A stretch of 64,000 nucleotides of DNA, from assembly GCF_017115045.1 (NCBI RefSeq), contig NZ_JABXKK010000106.1, forward strand, positions 86,501-150,500, written 5' to 3'. A model generated the notes under the pieces. It had not been told where the DNA came from, did not search any database, and worked only from the letters and a program-made list of their open reading frames with translations. Shown here piece by piece: positions 27,627 through 36,692 of the stretch (the stretch's first letter is position 1; each line of letters begins with the position of its first letter). The translations under genes and the position numbers were made by a program. Origin of the DNA: Nostoc sp. NMS8 (GTDB taxonomy: Bacteria > Cyanobacteriota > Cyanobacteriia > Cyanobacteriales > Nostocaceae).

Positions 27627-28001
27627 TCAGCCCCAGCCCAATGCTTCACTGATTTGCGCTGCTAGCTTCAAGGGACGGAAAGGTTTAGCAAAGACAGCAG
27701 CTACATCTAAACCATGAAAGCTTTCTTGATCGGACTCTTGGACTTTGGCAGTTAGTAAAATTACTGGAATTGACTTAGTGACGGGGTTAGCCTTCAGTTG
27801 TTGCAAGGTGGCCCGCCCATCCATATCAGGCATCATCATATCTAGTAAAATGACATCAAGTTTAGAGTTGGCAGCTATATTCAACGCTTCCCGACCAGAA
27901 CAAGCAGTCAACACATTCCAACCAGCACCCATTTCTAATCCCAATTTTGCGATCGCCTGCACATCTTCTTCATCATCAACAATCAAGATATTTCTGCTCA
28001 T
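27627..28001 (-). CDS. Single-domain response regulator (CheY-like)
   Basis: A 124-residue receiver domain. The acidic pocket is VDDEED, the phosphoacceptor is Asp54 in ILLDMMMPDMDG, and the conserved Thr/Lys pair is in LLTAKVQ and FAKPFRP. No output domain. It lies about 170 bp behind the RR-PAS-histidine kinase on the same strand and is the natural phosphotransfer partner in a relay. Confidence 0.92.
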   Translation of the reverse strand: MSRNILIVDDEEDVQAIAKLGLEMGAGWNVLTACSGREALNIAANSKLDVILLDMMMPDMDGRATLQQLKANPVTKSIPVILLTAKVQESDQESFHGLDVAAVFAKPFRPLKLAAQISEALGWG

Positions 28002-28169
28002 ATTTTCACTCTTGCATGATATGTGATGCTGATTAGCTTGATTAGTCTTCAGCTATTCTAGAATGCAATCGGGCAGAAGTAGAGGAGAATTAAGCAATTC
28101 AAAATTTAAAATTCAGAAACCTTGCTGTGGAAATCCTGTGATAATTGAGATTGTGTAAATTCAAAGCTG

Positions 28170-29708
28170 CTATTGAGAAACTGGTAAAGGTAACAGCACA
28201 TAAAAGGTACTACCTTTGCCTAAAATACTTTGAACCCAGATTTTACCATCATGTTGCTGTACAATATCTCGGCAAATAGCAAGTCCTAAACCTGTTCCTC
28301 CTTTGTTGCGGGAGTCCGATGCATCTACCTGCTGAAAGCGCTCGAAGATTATTTGCAATTTATCTTCAGGAATTCCTCGCCCTTCATCTTGGATAGTAAT
28401 TAACAGAAAGTTGGGTGATGAAGGCTGATTTTCTTCAGACTCAACGCCTTTGGATTCTGAGAGAGTGGCACTTATCCACACAGTATCACCTGGTTTAGAA
28501 AACTTAATCGCGTTGCTCAGTAAATTGGTGAGAGTTTGCAAGAGGCGATCGGGGTCTGCCCAAAGTTCGACGGCTACAGGATTTACAATCAGTCTGACTT
28601 GTAATTTATCTGCCATTGCTTGCATTGCTTCCGTTGCCATAATTAGCAAGTCTGCGGCATTGTACTTTGTCTTCCGCGTGAAGATTTTGCCTGATTTCAT
28701 CCGCTCTAAATCGAGAATATCGTTCACTAAACGAATTAGGCGTTCAGTATTAGTGGTAGCAATACTCAGGACTTTTTGTCCCTGTTCCGTCAAAGTTCCT
28801 AGTTGTCCTGAACCCAATAAATCTAATGCTCCCATTGTGGAAGTTAAAGGTGTACGCAATTCATGACTGACTAAAGAAATAAATTCGTTTTCTAAGCGTT
28901 TGCGTTCGGTGATATCATTGGCAATTAATAAAGCACACGGCACACCAGCTAAGTCAATCAATTCCAGAGATATCAGTATGGTTTTGAGTTCTCCAGACTT
29001 AGTAGAAAATTCAAATTCTAGATTGTACAGCGATCCAGTTTCCGGCAAAAGTTGAATTGTTTGGGCAATTGCAACTGTGTTTTTACCTAAATCAAGTTCA
29101 GCAGCAGTATCACCAATCACTTCTTCTAGACAGTAGCCGCTCATCTTCAAGAAACTGGGATTGACATCAATAAAACGAGCTTCTGCAACAGTAGCGATCG
29201 CGATTGGATTGGGACTAGAGCGAAAAACTTTAGCAAATTTCTCTTCTGCTTTGGCGCGATCTTGAATTTCCTGCTGCAACCGCTCATTTTGGGCTTGGAG
29301 TTGTTTTTGTAGCTTCCAAATCGTCAAGTGAGTTTCAATTCGTGCTAAGACTTCTTCTAGTTGAAAAGGCTTAGTGATATAGTCAACCCCGCCAACTGCA
29401 AAGGCTTTTACCTTATCTAGCACATCACCCAACGCGCTGATAAAAATTACCGGAATTTCACGGGTGCGATCGTTTGCCTTCAAGTGTTCGCAGACTTCAT
29501 AGCCATTCATCTCAGGCATATTCACATCCAGCAAAATCAAATCGGGAGGAACTGCATTTGCTCCCCGTAACCCCGTAGAACCTTTAGTTACACTCCTAAC
29601 TTTATATCCCTGTTCTGTCAGCATGGCAGATAGGAGGTTCAGATTTTCTGGCGTGTCATCAATCACCAGTATGTCTGCTTTCGGAAAGTTGAGTGACTCT
29701 TGAGGCAT
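28170..29708 (-). CDS. Receiver–PAS–histidine kinase hybrid sensor
   Basis: About 512 residues from the ATG at 29708 (MPQESLNF). Domains in order: N-terminal receiver with Asp61 in LLDVNMPEMNG; a short coiled coil (~130-160); PAS (~160-265); HisKA with His282 in SLVSHELRTPL; and HATPase with LTNLLSNAIKFS, DEGRGIPEDKL and GTGLGLAICRDI. No membrane segment, so it senses cytoplasmically or through a partner kinase that phosphorylates the receiver. The CheY-like gene downstream is the probable target. Confidence 0.92.
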   Translation of the reverse strand: MPQESLNFPKADILVIDDTPENLNLLSAMLTEQGYKVRSVTKGSTGLRGANAVPPDLILLDVNMPEMNGYEVCEHLKANDRTREIPVIFISALGDVLDKVKAFAVGGVDYITKPFQLEEVLARIETHLTIWKLQKQLQAQNERLQQEIQDRAKAEEKFAKVFRSSPNPIAIATVAEARFIDVNPSFLKMSGYCLEEVIGDTAAELDLGKNTVAIAQTIQLLPETGSLYNLEFEFSTKSGELKTILISLELIDLAGVPCALLIANDITERKRLENEFISLVSHELRTPLTSTMGALDLLGSGQLGTLTEQGQKVLSIATTNTERLIRLVNDILDLERMKSGKIFTRKTKYNAADLLIMATEAMQAMADKLQVRLIVNPVAVELWADPDRLLQTLTNLLSNAIKFSKPGDTVWISATLSESKGVESEENQPSSPNFLLITIQDEGRGIPEDKLQIIFERFQQVDASDSRNKGGTGLGLAICRDIVQQHDGKIWVQSILGKGSTFYVLLPLPVSQ

Positions 29709-30104
29709 GGCAATATCAACTTTAAGCAAAATAGGCTACTAATTCACTCTAAAGTATTGAGCAGGTTGTTCAAACTGACTTTTCCCGTTAAATCGTCAAA
29801 CAACGAAATAGCAAGAGTTTCACACTCTATTTTATTATCAACAAATTAGTTTTAATGACAATGAACTACGAAAAAATAGAACCTTTGGGTAGAGCTATAG
29901 TAAGCGTAGGCGCAGCCCGTCGTAGACATCGCTCCTTTAAGGAGATCAAGGGAAAAGTTAGGTTCTTTAACAGGCAGCCGACAGCTGCCATTACCCCCCT
30001 ACACAATAATGATCATTACCATATAAGTGAATATTTAATTTTCTCAAAGCCTTATTTGATTAGGATTTTGCTCAATTACACTCTGCAAAAAGGCTCGTCA
30101 ATAT

Positions 30105-31061
30105 TTAGATGCGTTTGCCCTGAACATCTGTGCTGACCTCAACCGCTTCGCAAAGACGTTCCACATCACGCATCGGCGTGACACCAAAGAGGCGTTTGTA
30201 CTCGCGATTGAACTGCGAAGCGTCATCATATCCGACACGATAACCCGCCGTCGCCGCGTCCAACGCTTCCCCAATCATCAGGCGCTGCGCTTCTTGGAGC
30301 CGCAACTGCTTCTGAAACTGTAAGGGACTCATGGCAGTGACTTCCTTGAAGTGGTGGTGAAAGCCGGAAACACTCATGCCGATCCCGCGTGCTATCTCCT
30401 CAACATAAAGCGGCTGATTGAACTCCCGGCAAATCTTCTCAACGGCCTGAGCAATCCGATGGGTGTGTCCGCCCAATATCGTCATCTGGCGGAGCCGATG
30501 GCCTTGTTCTCCGACGAGGAGCCGATAGACGATCTCCCGCGTGATGAGGGGTAAGAGAACTCGTGCTTCGCCCTGAGAATCAAGCAGCCTGACCAGTCTC
30601 ACAGTTGCGTCCAGCAGGGTGGAATCGAGTGAGCTAACTTCGATGGCCTTCACAGCCTTCTGATTTTGCGGCGGGAGTTGGCCGATTTCCACCATGACAG
30701 CGCCGACCACAGCGGCATCGAGACACAGTTGCAGCCCCAGATACGGCTGCTCCTCGGACGCTTCGAGAACCCAGCTCACGATGGGAAGTTCCGCTGTGGC
30801 GAGAAGGTAGTTGTGAGGGTCGTACTGATAAGGATTCCCGCCAAGATAAACCTCTTTGCGACCCTGAGCAATCACGCAGAAGGTGGGGTTTGACACTCCG
30901 TACACCTTCTGTCTCATTTTGGAGGAACGGGCCAGACGAAGACCCTGAAGAGGTTGGATTACCCCATCTGCGGGAATGGCTCGCGCCATCCGCTCTGCCA
31001 GTTCCGCTCGCTGGTGCTGCTCCTGTTGTGTTTGTAACTCTTTCTGGTTCATAGAGTTCAT
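30105..31061 (-). CDS. AraC-family regulator with AraC_N (CuRmC-type) ligand domain
   Basis: A 318-residue protein. The N-terminal ~190 residues are the AraC_N domain (PTFCVIAQGRKEVYLGGNPYQYDP), typical of regulators next to oxidoreductases. The C-terminal ~100 residues hold the double HTH, with GMSVSGFHHHFKEVTAMSPLQFQKQLRLQEAQRLM and VGYDDASQFNREYKRLFG. It is transcribed divergently from the aldo/keto reductase and presumably controls it. GC content and codon choice differ from the AT-rich neighbours, suggesting horizontal transfer. Confidence 0.9.
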   Translation of the reverse strand: MNSMNQKELQTQQEQHQRAELAERMARAIPADGVIQPLQGLRLARSSKMRQKVYGVSNPTFCVIAQGRKEVYLGGNPYQYDPHNYLLATAELPIVSWVLEASEEQPYLGLQLCLDAAVVGAVMVEIGQLPPQNQKAVKAIEVSSLDSTLLDATVRLVRLLDSQGEARVLLPLITREIVYRLLVGEQGHRLRQMTILGGHTHRIAQAVEKICREFNQPLYVEEIARGIGMSVSGFHHHFKEVTAMSPLQFQKQLRLQEAQRLMIGEALDAATAGYRVGYDDASQFNREYKRLFGVTPMRDVERLCEAVEVSTDVQGKRI

Positions 31062-31248
31062 CTTATCTGTTGGACGCGACGCTACACAATTAATTTCTAA
31101 AAGTTTGGAGAATTTACCTATCGTTTTCCAGAATCTTCATATCGCCATCCGTTTCATGAATCATAGAATATTTGTTGTAAGCAGAAGTTAGTCTCGACGG
31201 TTCAACGCACCGAGCAATTCAACCGCAAGGGAATGCAAGGAGATATTT

Positions 31249-32391
31249 ATGAACAAGAACAAACGGGAAACCGGATCGAATCTTAGGGATCGCCGAGTAC
31301 TCGGTCGTCGTGACCTTTTGGCTACTACTGCCCTTTTCGGGGCAGGATTCGCGCCATTGACGCGAGCCGTATCAGCGCAACAGCCGCGCGTTGGAGGAGA
31401 AAATAAAATGAAAGTACGAAAACTCGGACAGTTGGAAGTCTCGGAATTAGGCTTCGGCTGTATGAGCATTAGTGCCAACTACGGCCCCGCCGCAGACCGA
31501 AATCAGGGCATTAAAGTCATTCGCACAGCCTATGAAAAAGGCGTCAGGTTCTTCGATACAGCCGAAGTTTATGGCCCCTTTACGAACGAAGAACTGGTTG
31601 GAGAAGCGATCGCGCCTTTCCGCGACAAGGTAGCGATCGCAACCAAATTCGGTTTTGACGTTGCAAATGGTTCAGGTGGTCTGAATAGTCGACCGGAGCA
31701 CATCAAAAAAGTGGTTGAAGCCTCGCTCAAGCGGCTCCAAACCGACCGCATTGATCTTTATTACCAGCACCGAGTCGATCCCAAAGTGCCCATCGAAGAT
31801 GTGGCTGGTGTGATTAAAGAACTCATTCAAGCGGGAAAAGTTCTGCATTTCGGTCTCTCTGAGGCGAGCGCACAAACAATCCGTCGGGCACACGCGGTTC
31901 AGCCGGTCGCAGCCATCCAAAGCGAGTACTCGTTCATGGAAAGAAGTCCCGAAAAAAACGGCGTGCTGAAAGCCTGTGAGGAGTTGGGAATTGGCTTCGT
32001 TCTGTGGGGGCCGGTTGGCATGGGCTATTTGACCGGGCAAATCGACGCTCTCAAAAAGTTCGACCCGAAAGCCGACCTTCGATTCGCAATGGAGCGCTTC
32101 TCGCCAGAAAACTTGGCGGACAATGCTCCGATTGTGGACGTACTCCGAACCTTTGCGGATAAAAAATACGCGACACCGGCGCAAATTGCCTTGGCTTGGC
32201 TCCTCGCGCAGAAACCCTTTATTGTTTCTATTCCAGGCACACGCAACCTCAATCACTTGGAAGAGAATATGGGAGCCATCAATGTTGATCTGACACCTGC
32301 GGATATTCGTGAACTCGAAGCAGCTTTCGCCAAAATCAAAGTGCATGGTGGCCGACTGAATGAAATGCATAGGCAGATCATTGAGCTGTGA
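31249..32391 (+). CDS. Aldo/keto reductase with Tat signal
   Basis: A 380-residue protein preceded by AGGAGATATTT. The N-terminus has a twin-arginine motif (LGRRDLLATTALFGAGFAP) and a likely cleavage after VSAQ. The AKR barrel starts at MKVRKLGQLEVSELGFG. The catalytic tetrad is Asp103, Tyr108, Lys133 and His174 (YYQHRVDP). AKRs reduce aldehydes and ketones with NADPH; a Tat-exported, cofactor-loaded form is unusual but known in proteobacteria. An attC-like site follows the stop, and the gene is divergent from its presumed AraC regulator. Confidence 0.9.
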   Translation: MNKNKRETGSNLRDRRVLGRRDLLATTALFGAGFAPLTRAVSAQQPRVGGENKMKVRKLGQLEVSELGFGCMSISANYGPAADRNQGIKVIRTAYEKGVRFFDTAEVYGPFTNEELVGEAIAPFRDKVAIATKFGFDVANGSGGLNSRPEHIKKVVEASLKRLQTDRIDLYYQHRVDPKVPIEDVAGVIKELIQAGKVLHFGLSEASAQTIRRAHAVQPVAAIQSEYSFMERSPEKNGVLKACEELGIGFVLWGPVGMGYLTGQIDALKKFDPKADLRFAMERFSPENLADNAPIVDVLRTFADKKYATPAQIALAWLLAQKPFIVSIPGTRNLNHLEENMGAINVDLTPADIRELEAAFAKIKVHGGRLNEMHRQIIEL

Positions 32392-32474
32392 CCAGTCGTT
32401 GTGCAGCAAAATGGTGATGCAAGGGCCCTTGATTCAATCGCTTACGCCCTTGCAGTTCAACTTGACCACCCGCG

Positions 32475-32558
32475 ACAGAACAAAGCGCTGCACCCGACCG
32501 CCTACAGTCCGCTCGTTTCTCGCTCCCTTTCGGCGGCGGGTGAGCTTAATCGTTGTGC
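32475..32558 (+). other. Degenerate integron attC-like site
   Basis: An imperfect inverted structure starts with ACAGAAC and ends with GTTGTGC (consensus ends RYYYAAC and GTTRRRY). The arms are GCTGCACCCGACCGCC and GGCGGCGGGTGAGC, and they pair with an unpaired G after GCT. This matches the extrahelical base of the better site at 33330-33416. It lies directly behind the aldo/keto reductase gene. Confidence 0.5.
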
Positions 32559-32674
32559 AGCAGCGCGCAGCTTGGCTGTGTGCGGGAGAATCGTGCAAGA
32601 TGAGACGAGCGACTTAACAGGAGAAACGATGCAGTTCAACTTGCTTTAGACTAAACTTTCCTTTAGCATCCACC

Positions 32675-33265
32675 ATGAAAACACTCATCATCAACGCTTC
32701 TCAGCCTGTTGCCGGAATGTCCGAAGGAAAACTCAATGACTTCCTGGCTAAAGTCATTAGAGAAGAGTTAGAACAGAACGGACATGAAGTCCGATTAACA
32801 GAGATTAAAAACGGCTACGACATTGACGAAGAAGTTGAAAAGCATCTTTGGGCTGATGTCATCATCACTCAGTCACCGGTCTACTGGTTCGGAAATCCTT
32901 GGATTTATAAAAAGTACGTAGACGAAGTTTTCAATGCTGGACTTCTTCAGCAAAAGATGCTAATAAATGACGGTCGGACACGCAGCGACCCCACAAAACA
33001 GTACGGGACAGGCGGCCTAATGCAAGGCAAAAAATATATGCTCTCTCTGACTTGGAACGCCCCTGCTGAAGCCTTCAACGACGAGAGGCAGTTCCTGTTT
33101 GCGGGCAAATCGGTGGACGATTTTTTCATGTTCAACACCGCAAATTACAAGTTCTGTGGCGTAGAAATCCTTCCTTCTTTCTCTTGTCATGACGTACTGA
33201 AGCAAGGTGGCATTGAGCATGACATCGAGCGTCTTAAGGCGCATTTGGCTAAATACGTTCTGTGA
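32675..33265 (+). CDS. MdaB-like NAD(P)H:quinone oxidoreductase
   Basis: A 196-residue flavodoxin-fold protein of the MdaB/NQO1 superfamily. The FMN/FAD phosphate loop is INASQPVAGMSEGKLNDFL, and the conserved SPVYWFGNPWIYKKYVDEVF and TWNAPAEAFN segments match MdaB. It should carry out two-electron reduction of quinones, protecting against redox cycling; it is cytoplasmic. It lies between two attC-like sites on the same strand as the aldo/keto reductase. This suggests cassette-type acquisition. Confidence 0.9.
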   Translation: MKTLIINASQPVAGMSEGKLNDFLAKVIREELEQNGHEVRLTEIKNGYDIDEEVEKHLWADVIITQSPVYWFGNPWIYKKYVDEVFNAGLLQQKMLINDGRTRSDPTKQYGTGGLMQGKKYMLSLTWNAPAEAFNDERQFLFAGKSVDDFFMFNTANYKFCGVEILPSFSCHDVLKQGGIEHDIERLKAHLAKYVL

Positions 33266-33329
33266 TTGTCGGTGAGCAGCCAACCCAATTGCTTCCAAAG
33301 CAAGTGACAACCGTAACACTCCAACTGCT

Positions 33330-33416
33330 GCCCAACAACCCGCTTGCACCCGACCGGATCAAGGCTGTTGGCAAGTTCGAGAGGTTATTAGCGTCGGGTG
33401 AAGCGGAACGTTAAAC
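33330..33416 (+). other. Integron attC-like recombination site
   Basis: The left core GCCCAAC fits RYYYAAC and the right core GTTAAAC fits GTTRRRY exactly. The arms CCGCTTGCACCCGAC (33340-33354) and GTCGGGTGAAGCGG pair perfectly except for one extrahelical G, the hallmark that lets integrases choose the strand. The length of 87 bp and the position 64 bp behind the MdaB-like stop suit a gene-cassette end. No integrase gene is in the window. Confidence 0.65.
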
Positions 33417-33808
33417 CGCAATCACATACAGCAGTCTAGACGTGATATTGAATTGTTTTTTGCTGGCTAGCTTAACAACTCAACTCGATGATCTTTGCGA
33501 TCGCTTTAGCACCCGATTTCAATTACTGTACCGTATTTGCTGTGCTGTTTCTTAAATCCTTTTCCAGCTAGCTTTTCGAGACTTAACGGGAAAAGTCAGG
33601 TTGTTCAAATCCCTCAATACTTTCAGGACTAACCCTTTTAAGGTGACTCGTAAAATCTCTGTTTTTCTCTGTTGCGCCAGTTGCTTCTCAATACTGCTCG
33701 GATAAGCAGGGGAAGCAAAACTCAACGCCAGCCTCCATTTCTCCCCCTGCTCAAGAACAGCTTGCCTCAACAAAGAAATTCCAAAACCTACGCAGTATGG
33801 GAGTTACC

Positions 33809-34600
33809 CTATTTGCTTTCCTGCATGTTTCTAACTAGTTTAGTTACTAGCTTTCTGGGAGTGAATCTTACAGATTCAGCGAGTAGCTTATTTTTAATTC
33901 CAGGAACAACAACAGTTTTGTTTTCAAATAGACCACGATAGCCGATTTCGGCTACCGCTTCCGCAGTCATAATTTTTTGACCGCTTACCAACTTTGAGTC
34001 TTCCATTGCGGCTCTCTGTTGAAAACCGGATTCGGTAGGCCCTGGACAAAGTGCTGTTACAGAAACGCCTGTACCTTCTAATTCATTAGCGATCGCTTCT
34101 GAGAACGATAAGACATAGGCTTTACTAGCATAGTATACTGCCATCAGCGGCCCTGGCTGAAAAGCAGCAGTCGAAGCCACGTTTAATATTTTTCCAGACC
34201 CCCGCTGAACCATACCCTTGAGGAATAACTTGGTTAAATGTGTCAGACATAAGACATTCACCTGTAGCAATTGCAGTTCAGAATTCAGGTCAATTTCGTG
34301 AAATAATCCGTAGGTAGCAAAGCCAGCATTATTTATCAGCACATCAACTCTAATTGATGCTTGTTCTAGCTCAGTGAAAATTTCTTCTGAGGCTGATGGA
34401 TTAGATAAATCCTTGGAAATAACTTTGACATCAATGCCAAATTTGTTTTTAAATTCATCAGCGATTTTATTCAGCTTGTCCACGCTTCTAGCTACCAACA
34501 CAAGATTATAACTATCCTGAGCAAATAACTTTGCGAATTCATAACCGATGCCGCCAGATGCACCCGTAATTAGAGCCGTTTGTTTGCGATTACCTTGCAT
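33809..34600 (-). CDS. Short-chain dehydrogenase (DltE/YqjQ-like)
   Basis: A 263-residue classical SDR. NADP-binding is TGASGGIGYEFAKLF, with VLVARSVDKL giving NADP preference. NNAG is in VDVLINNAGFATYG. Catalysis is by Ser in NVASTAAFQPGP and YYASKAY. The C-terminal basic extension (FTPRKLVTKLVRNMQESK) is seen in the DltE-like group, which often works on lipids or ketones near membranes. The gene lies just outside the putative cassette; its neighbours give no pathway. Confidence 0.88.
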   Translation of the reverse strand: MQGNRKQTALITGASGGIGYEFAKLFAQDSYNLVLVARSVDKLNKIADEFKNKFGIDVKVISKDLSNPSASEEIFTELEQASIRVDVLINNAGFATYGLFHEIDLNSELQLLQVNVLCLTHLTKLFLKGMVQRGSGKILNVASTAAFQPGPLMAVYYASKAYVLSFSEAIANELEGTGVSVTALCPGPTESGFQQRAAMEDSKLVSGQKIMTAEAVAEIGYRGLFENKTVVVPGIKNKLLAESVRFTPRKLVTKLVRNMQESK

Positions 34601-34739
34601 AATTTTTCCTTTGTTAACTGCTTCAAAAAAAATGAATCATTAGTAACTTAACGTTCTTTAATCACCCTGGCTATAGGAAAGTCTAAAATTCTTATCCAGG
34701 TAGATTTTTGCTCACTAGGCTTCTTTTGAAGAATGACAT

Positions 34740-36215
34740 TTATTTCCATTGGGAAATCTCTAAGCGAACTGCCGCATTTGTTCCTAAGACTTTTTGCCCA
34801 CGTTCAGGTAAAGAAACATAAGCAACATATACATCTGAACTGGATTCTGAATTGGGAGTTAAGTCTGTTTCTGGCTCTTTTTGATCGGAATTCCAACTAT
34901 AGGTAGCTTTGTAAGTGTTATCTGATGCGGCAACATCAGTGATTAAATAGTCAGACCACAGTGGTACTTGGTCGAGATGACTGTCACGCAACCAATTTGT
35001 CTCTTGTTTTGTAAAAGAATGCAGTGCTAAACGCAGAGCATATCTACAGGTATTATCATCACTGGCTGAGTTTCTGGGGATTAAGAAAGCTGTAAATAGG
35101 GGAATAGGTTTATCTATTCTGAGTAACTCTTGTGTGATTGGGCAATAATGAGCGATCGCTTGCTCATATATAGGAATAGGAAGACCACGCAAAGCAATCC
35201 TAGTTTCCAGTTGATAAAAATTATTTTCCTCGTCTTTTAACTCAATATTACTCAGAGATAGTTTCACCTGAATATCACCAAATAAAAATCGTTGTAGATT
35301 TTGATAACCTTCTTCTGAGTTGAGTATGCCATAACGCCCACCATGAGAACGGTGAACATAAGCACGATGAGATCCTGTGATATGGGCTTTATCAATCTGA
35401 ACTAGACCATCACTTTTCACCCCTACAGCCTTTCGTGAAATACCAAAAAGTTCTTCATAATCATGTGCATTAGTACCAATTAGAGAAAAAACGCGGTTTG
35501 GCGGGAATGCATCTTCTAGGCTTTGTAGTTTTTCTAGCTCAAAGTCATTGGGTAACTCATCCGTTAACTTGTTGGCTTTAGGTGTTAAATACTGGTACAT
35601 TCGCTGGGGCCCAAAGTCATCAGAATTATTTAATTTAAACTTGTCTCTAAGGTTTTCGATTAAGCCACTTCCAATCTCAAAAAAAATGCCCCCATGAGGT
35701 GTAGCGTAGGTAAAGAATTTATCAATGTGATCGATAGATTGCTCACCTTGATCTGGATAAATCTTTTGAATCAAGCTACGACAAACAAGACCTCCCATTG
35801 AGTGAGCAACAAGATAAATTTTGTCAGCACCCGTCCTTTTCTTAACATCATCAATCAGTTTTCTTAAACCCTCAGCTATCTGCTCCATCTCCTGTCTGAC
35901 TACACTTGAAGAGTTAAAACTAGGTGTAGTTACATCATAAAATCGGTAGACCCAAATAGTTTTATTAAGTTGTCCAGACAATCTTTTAATCTGATTGCTC
36001 ACATTTTGATTGTCAACAATCGGTTGATAACCATGATCGGTCATTAGCCGCAGTAATGGACTCTCGAAAAAAAACTTCTGGGGATTTTCGTTCTCATCTA
36101 CTCGAATATGGGTTGAACCATTATTGAATCCATAAAATGGATCGTCAACTACTTGCTCAACATCTTTTTGTGTACCTGCATATCCACGAACGAAGATGAT
36201 TGGTAAATACTGCAT
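34740..36215 (-). CDS. Alpha/beta-hydrolase with GxSxG lipase motif
   Basis: A 491-residue protein. The N-terminus starts with the oxyanion strand (LPIIFVRGYAGTQ), and the nucleophile elbow is VAHSMGGLV with Ser139. The following YATPHGG is typical of PGAP1/triacylglycerol-lipase-like hydrolases. The His of the triad may be in KAHITGSHRAYVHRSHGG. A C-terminal beta-rich domain of ~180 residues lacks recognised motifs. No signal peptide is seen, so an intracellular lipase or esterase is most likely. Confidence 0.78.
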   Translation of the reverse strand: MQYLPIIFVRGYAGTQKDVEQVVDDPFYGFNNGSTHIRVDENENPQKFFFESPLLRLMTDHGYQPIVDNQNVSNQIKRLSGQLNKTIWVYRFYDVTTPSFNSSSVVRQEMEQIAEGLRKLIDDVKKRTGADKIYLVAHSMGGLVCRSLIQKIYPDQGEQSIDHIDKFFTYATPHGGIFFEIGSGLIENLRDKFKLNNSDDFGPQRMYQYLTPKANKLTDELPNDFELEKLQSLEDAFPPNRVFSLIGTNAHDYEELFGISRKAVGVKSDGLVQIDKAHITGSHRAYVHRSHGGRYGILNSEEGYQNLQRFLFGDIQVKLSLSNIELKDEENNFYQLETRIALRGLPIPIYEQAIAHYCPITQELLRIDKPIPLFTAFLIPRNSASDDNTCRYALRLALHSFTKQETNWLRDSHLDQVPLWSDYLITDVAASDNTYKATYSWNSDQKEPETDLTPNSESSSDVYVAYVSLPERGQKVLGTNAAVRLEISQWK

Positions 36216-36301
36216 ATATATCCTCGCTATGTAATAAGTATTTTTTCTCGTTCCCAGTTTTAATCTGGGAACAAGTGCAAAGCATCCAGATAAGTTGTCT
36301 T

Positions 36302-36566
36302 AGAGGATGTTTGAAAAGTCCTCTTCTTGGTAGCAAAACATTCTAGATCCCCCTAAATCCACGCCAGTTGCTCATGGGGGAAACCCCCAGACGCTCGTAC
36401 CTCGCTAACGCTGCGCTATCGCCCTTGGCGTCTCCCCTTGGGAGAAGACCGCACTGGTTCCCCTTAAAAAGGGGGACTTTGACTCCGGTTCCCCCTTTTT
36501 TAAGGGGGGTTAGGAGGGATCTAAAAGTGTCTAAAGTCACAGCGAAATACTTTTCAAACAACCTCT
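36302..36566. mobile_element. MITE-like palindromic element
   Basis: About 265 bp with inverted ends AGAGGATGTTTGAAAAGT (36302-36319) and ACTTTTCAAACAACCTCT (36549-36566). Inside, nested inverted repeats (AGATCCCCCTAA near the left, TTAGGAGGGATCT near the right) enclose a GC-rich core. It has coincidental open frames but no plausible gene. Confidence 0.65.
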
Positions 36567-36692
36567 TAGGGACTGACAACAAATAAATTATCCAATCTTG
36601 TAGGGTGGGCAACATGAGCGCCTGTAGCCCAAGGCGAGCCAAACGCCCACCGCACAAGAAATAATTGAGTATTTTTTTATTTGTCAGTCCCT
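36567..36692. repeat. Hairpin repeat of the GGGTGGGC family with AGGGACTGACAA ends
   Basis: The left end AGGGACTGACAACAAATAA pairs with TTATTTGTCAGTCCCT on the right. The centre carries GTAGGGTGGGCAAC…CGCCCACCGCAC. It abuts the preceding MITE-like element directly, so this gap between genes is almost wholly repeat-derived. Confidence 0.55.

Larger units (their letters stand above)
29775..33599. mobile_element. Putative transposon-like cassette carrying three foreign genes
   Basis: CTGACTTTTCCCGTTAA (29775-29791) and its exact inverse TTAACGGGAAAAGTCAG (33583-33599) face each other across 3.8 kb. Immediately outside each lies the 10-bp direct repeat GTTGTTCAAA (29765-29774 and 33600-33609), as expected for a target-site duplication. 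No intact transposase is inside. The cargo (AraC, aldo/keto reductase, MdaB-like) is richer in GC than its surroundings. A degenerate relative of the end sequence at about 29949 (GGGAAAAGTTAGGTTCTTTAA) means a dispersed-repeat explanation remains open. Confidence 0.6.

Noticed and set aside
29855..30136. 93-codon + strand frame between the kinase and AraC genes
   Set aside because: It crosses the dispersed GTAGGCGCAGCCCGTCG-type repeat, lacks a ribosome-binding site and overlaps the end of the AraC gene.
32360..32649. Overlapping + strand frames between the aldo/keto reductase and MdaB genes
   Set aside because: They translate the attC-like stem-loop (…LHPTAYS… type), which is a structural DNA site rather than a gene.
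33552..33773. 73-codon minus-strand frame
   Set aside because: It spans the right inverted end of the cassette and has no family features or ribosome-binding site.
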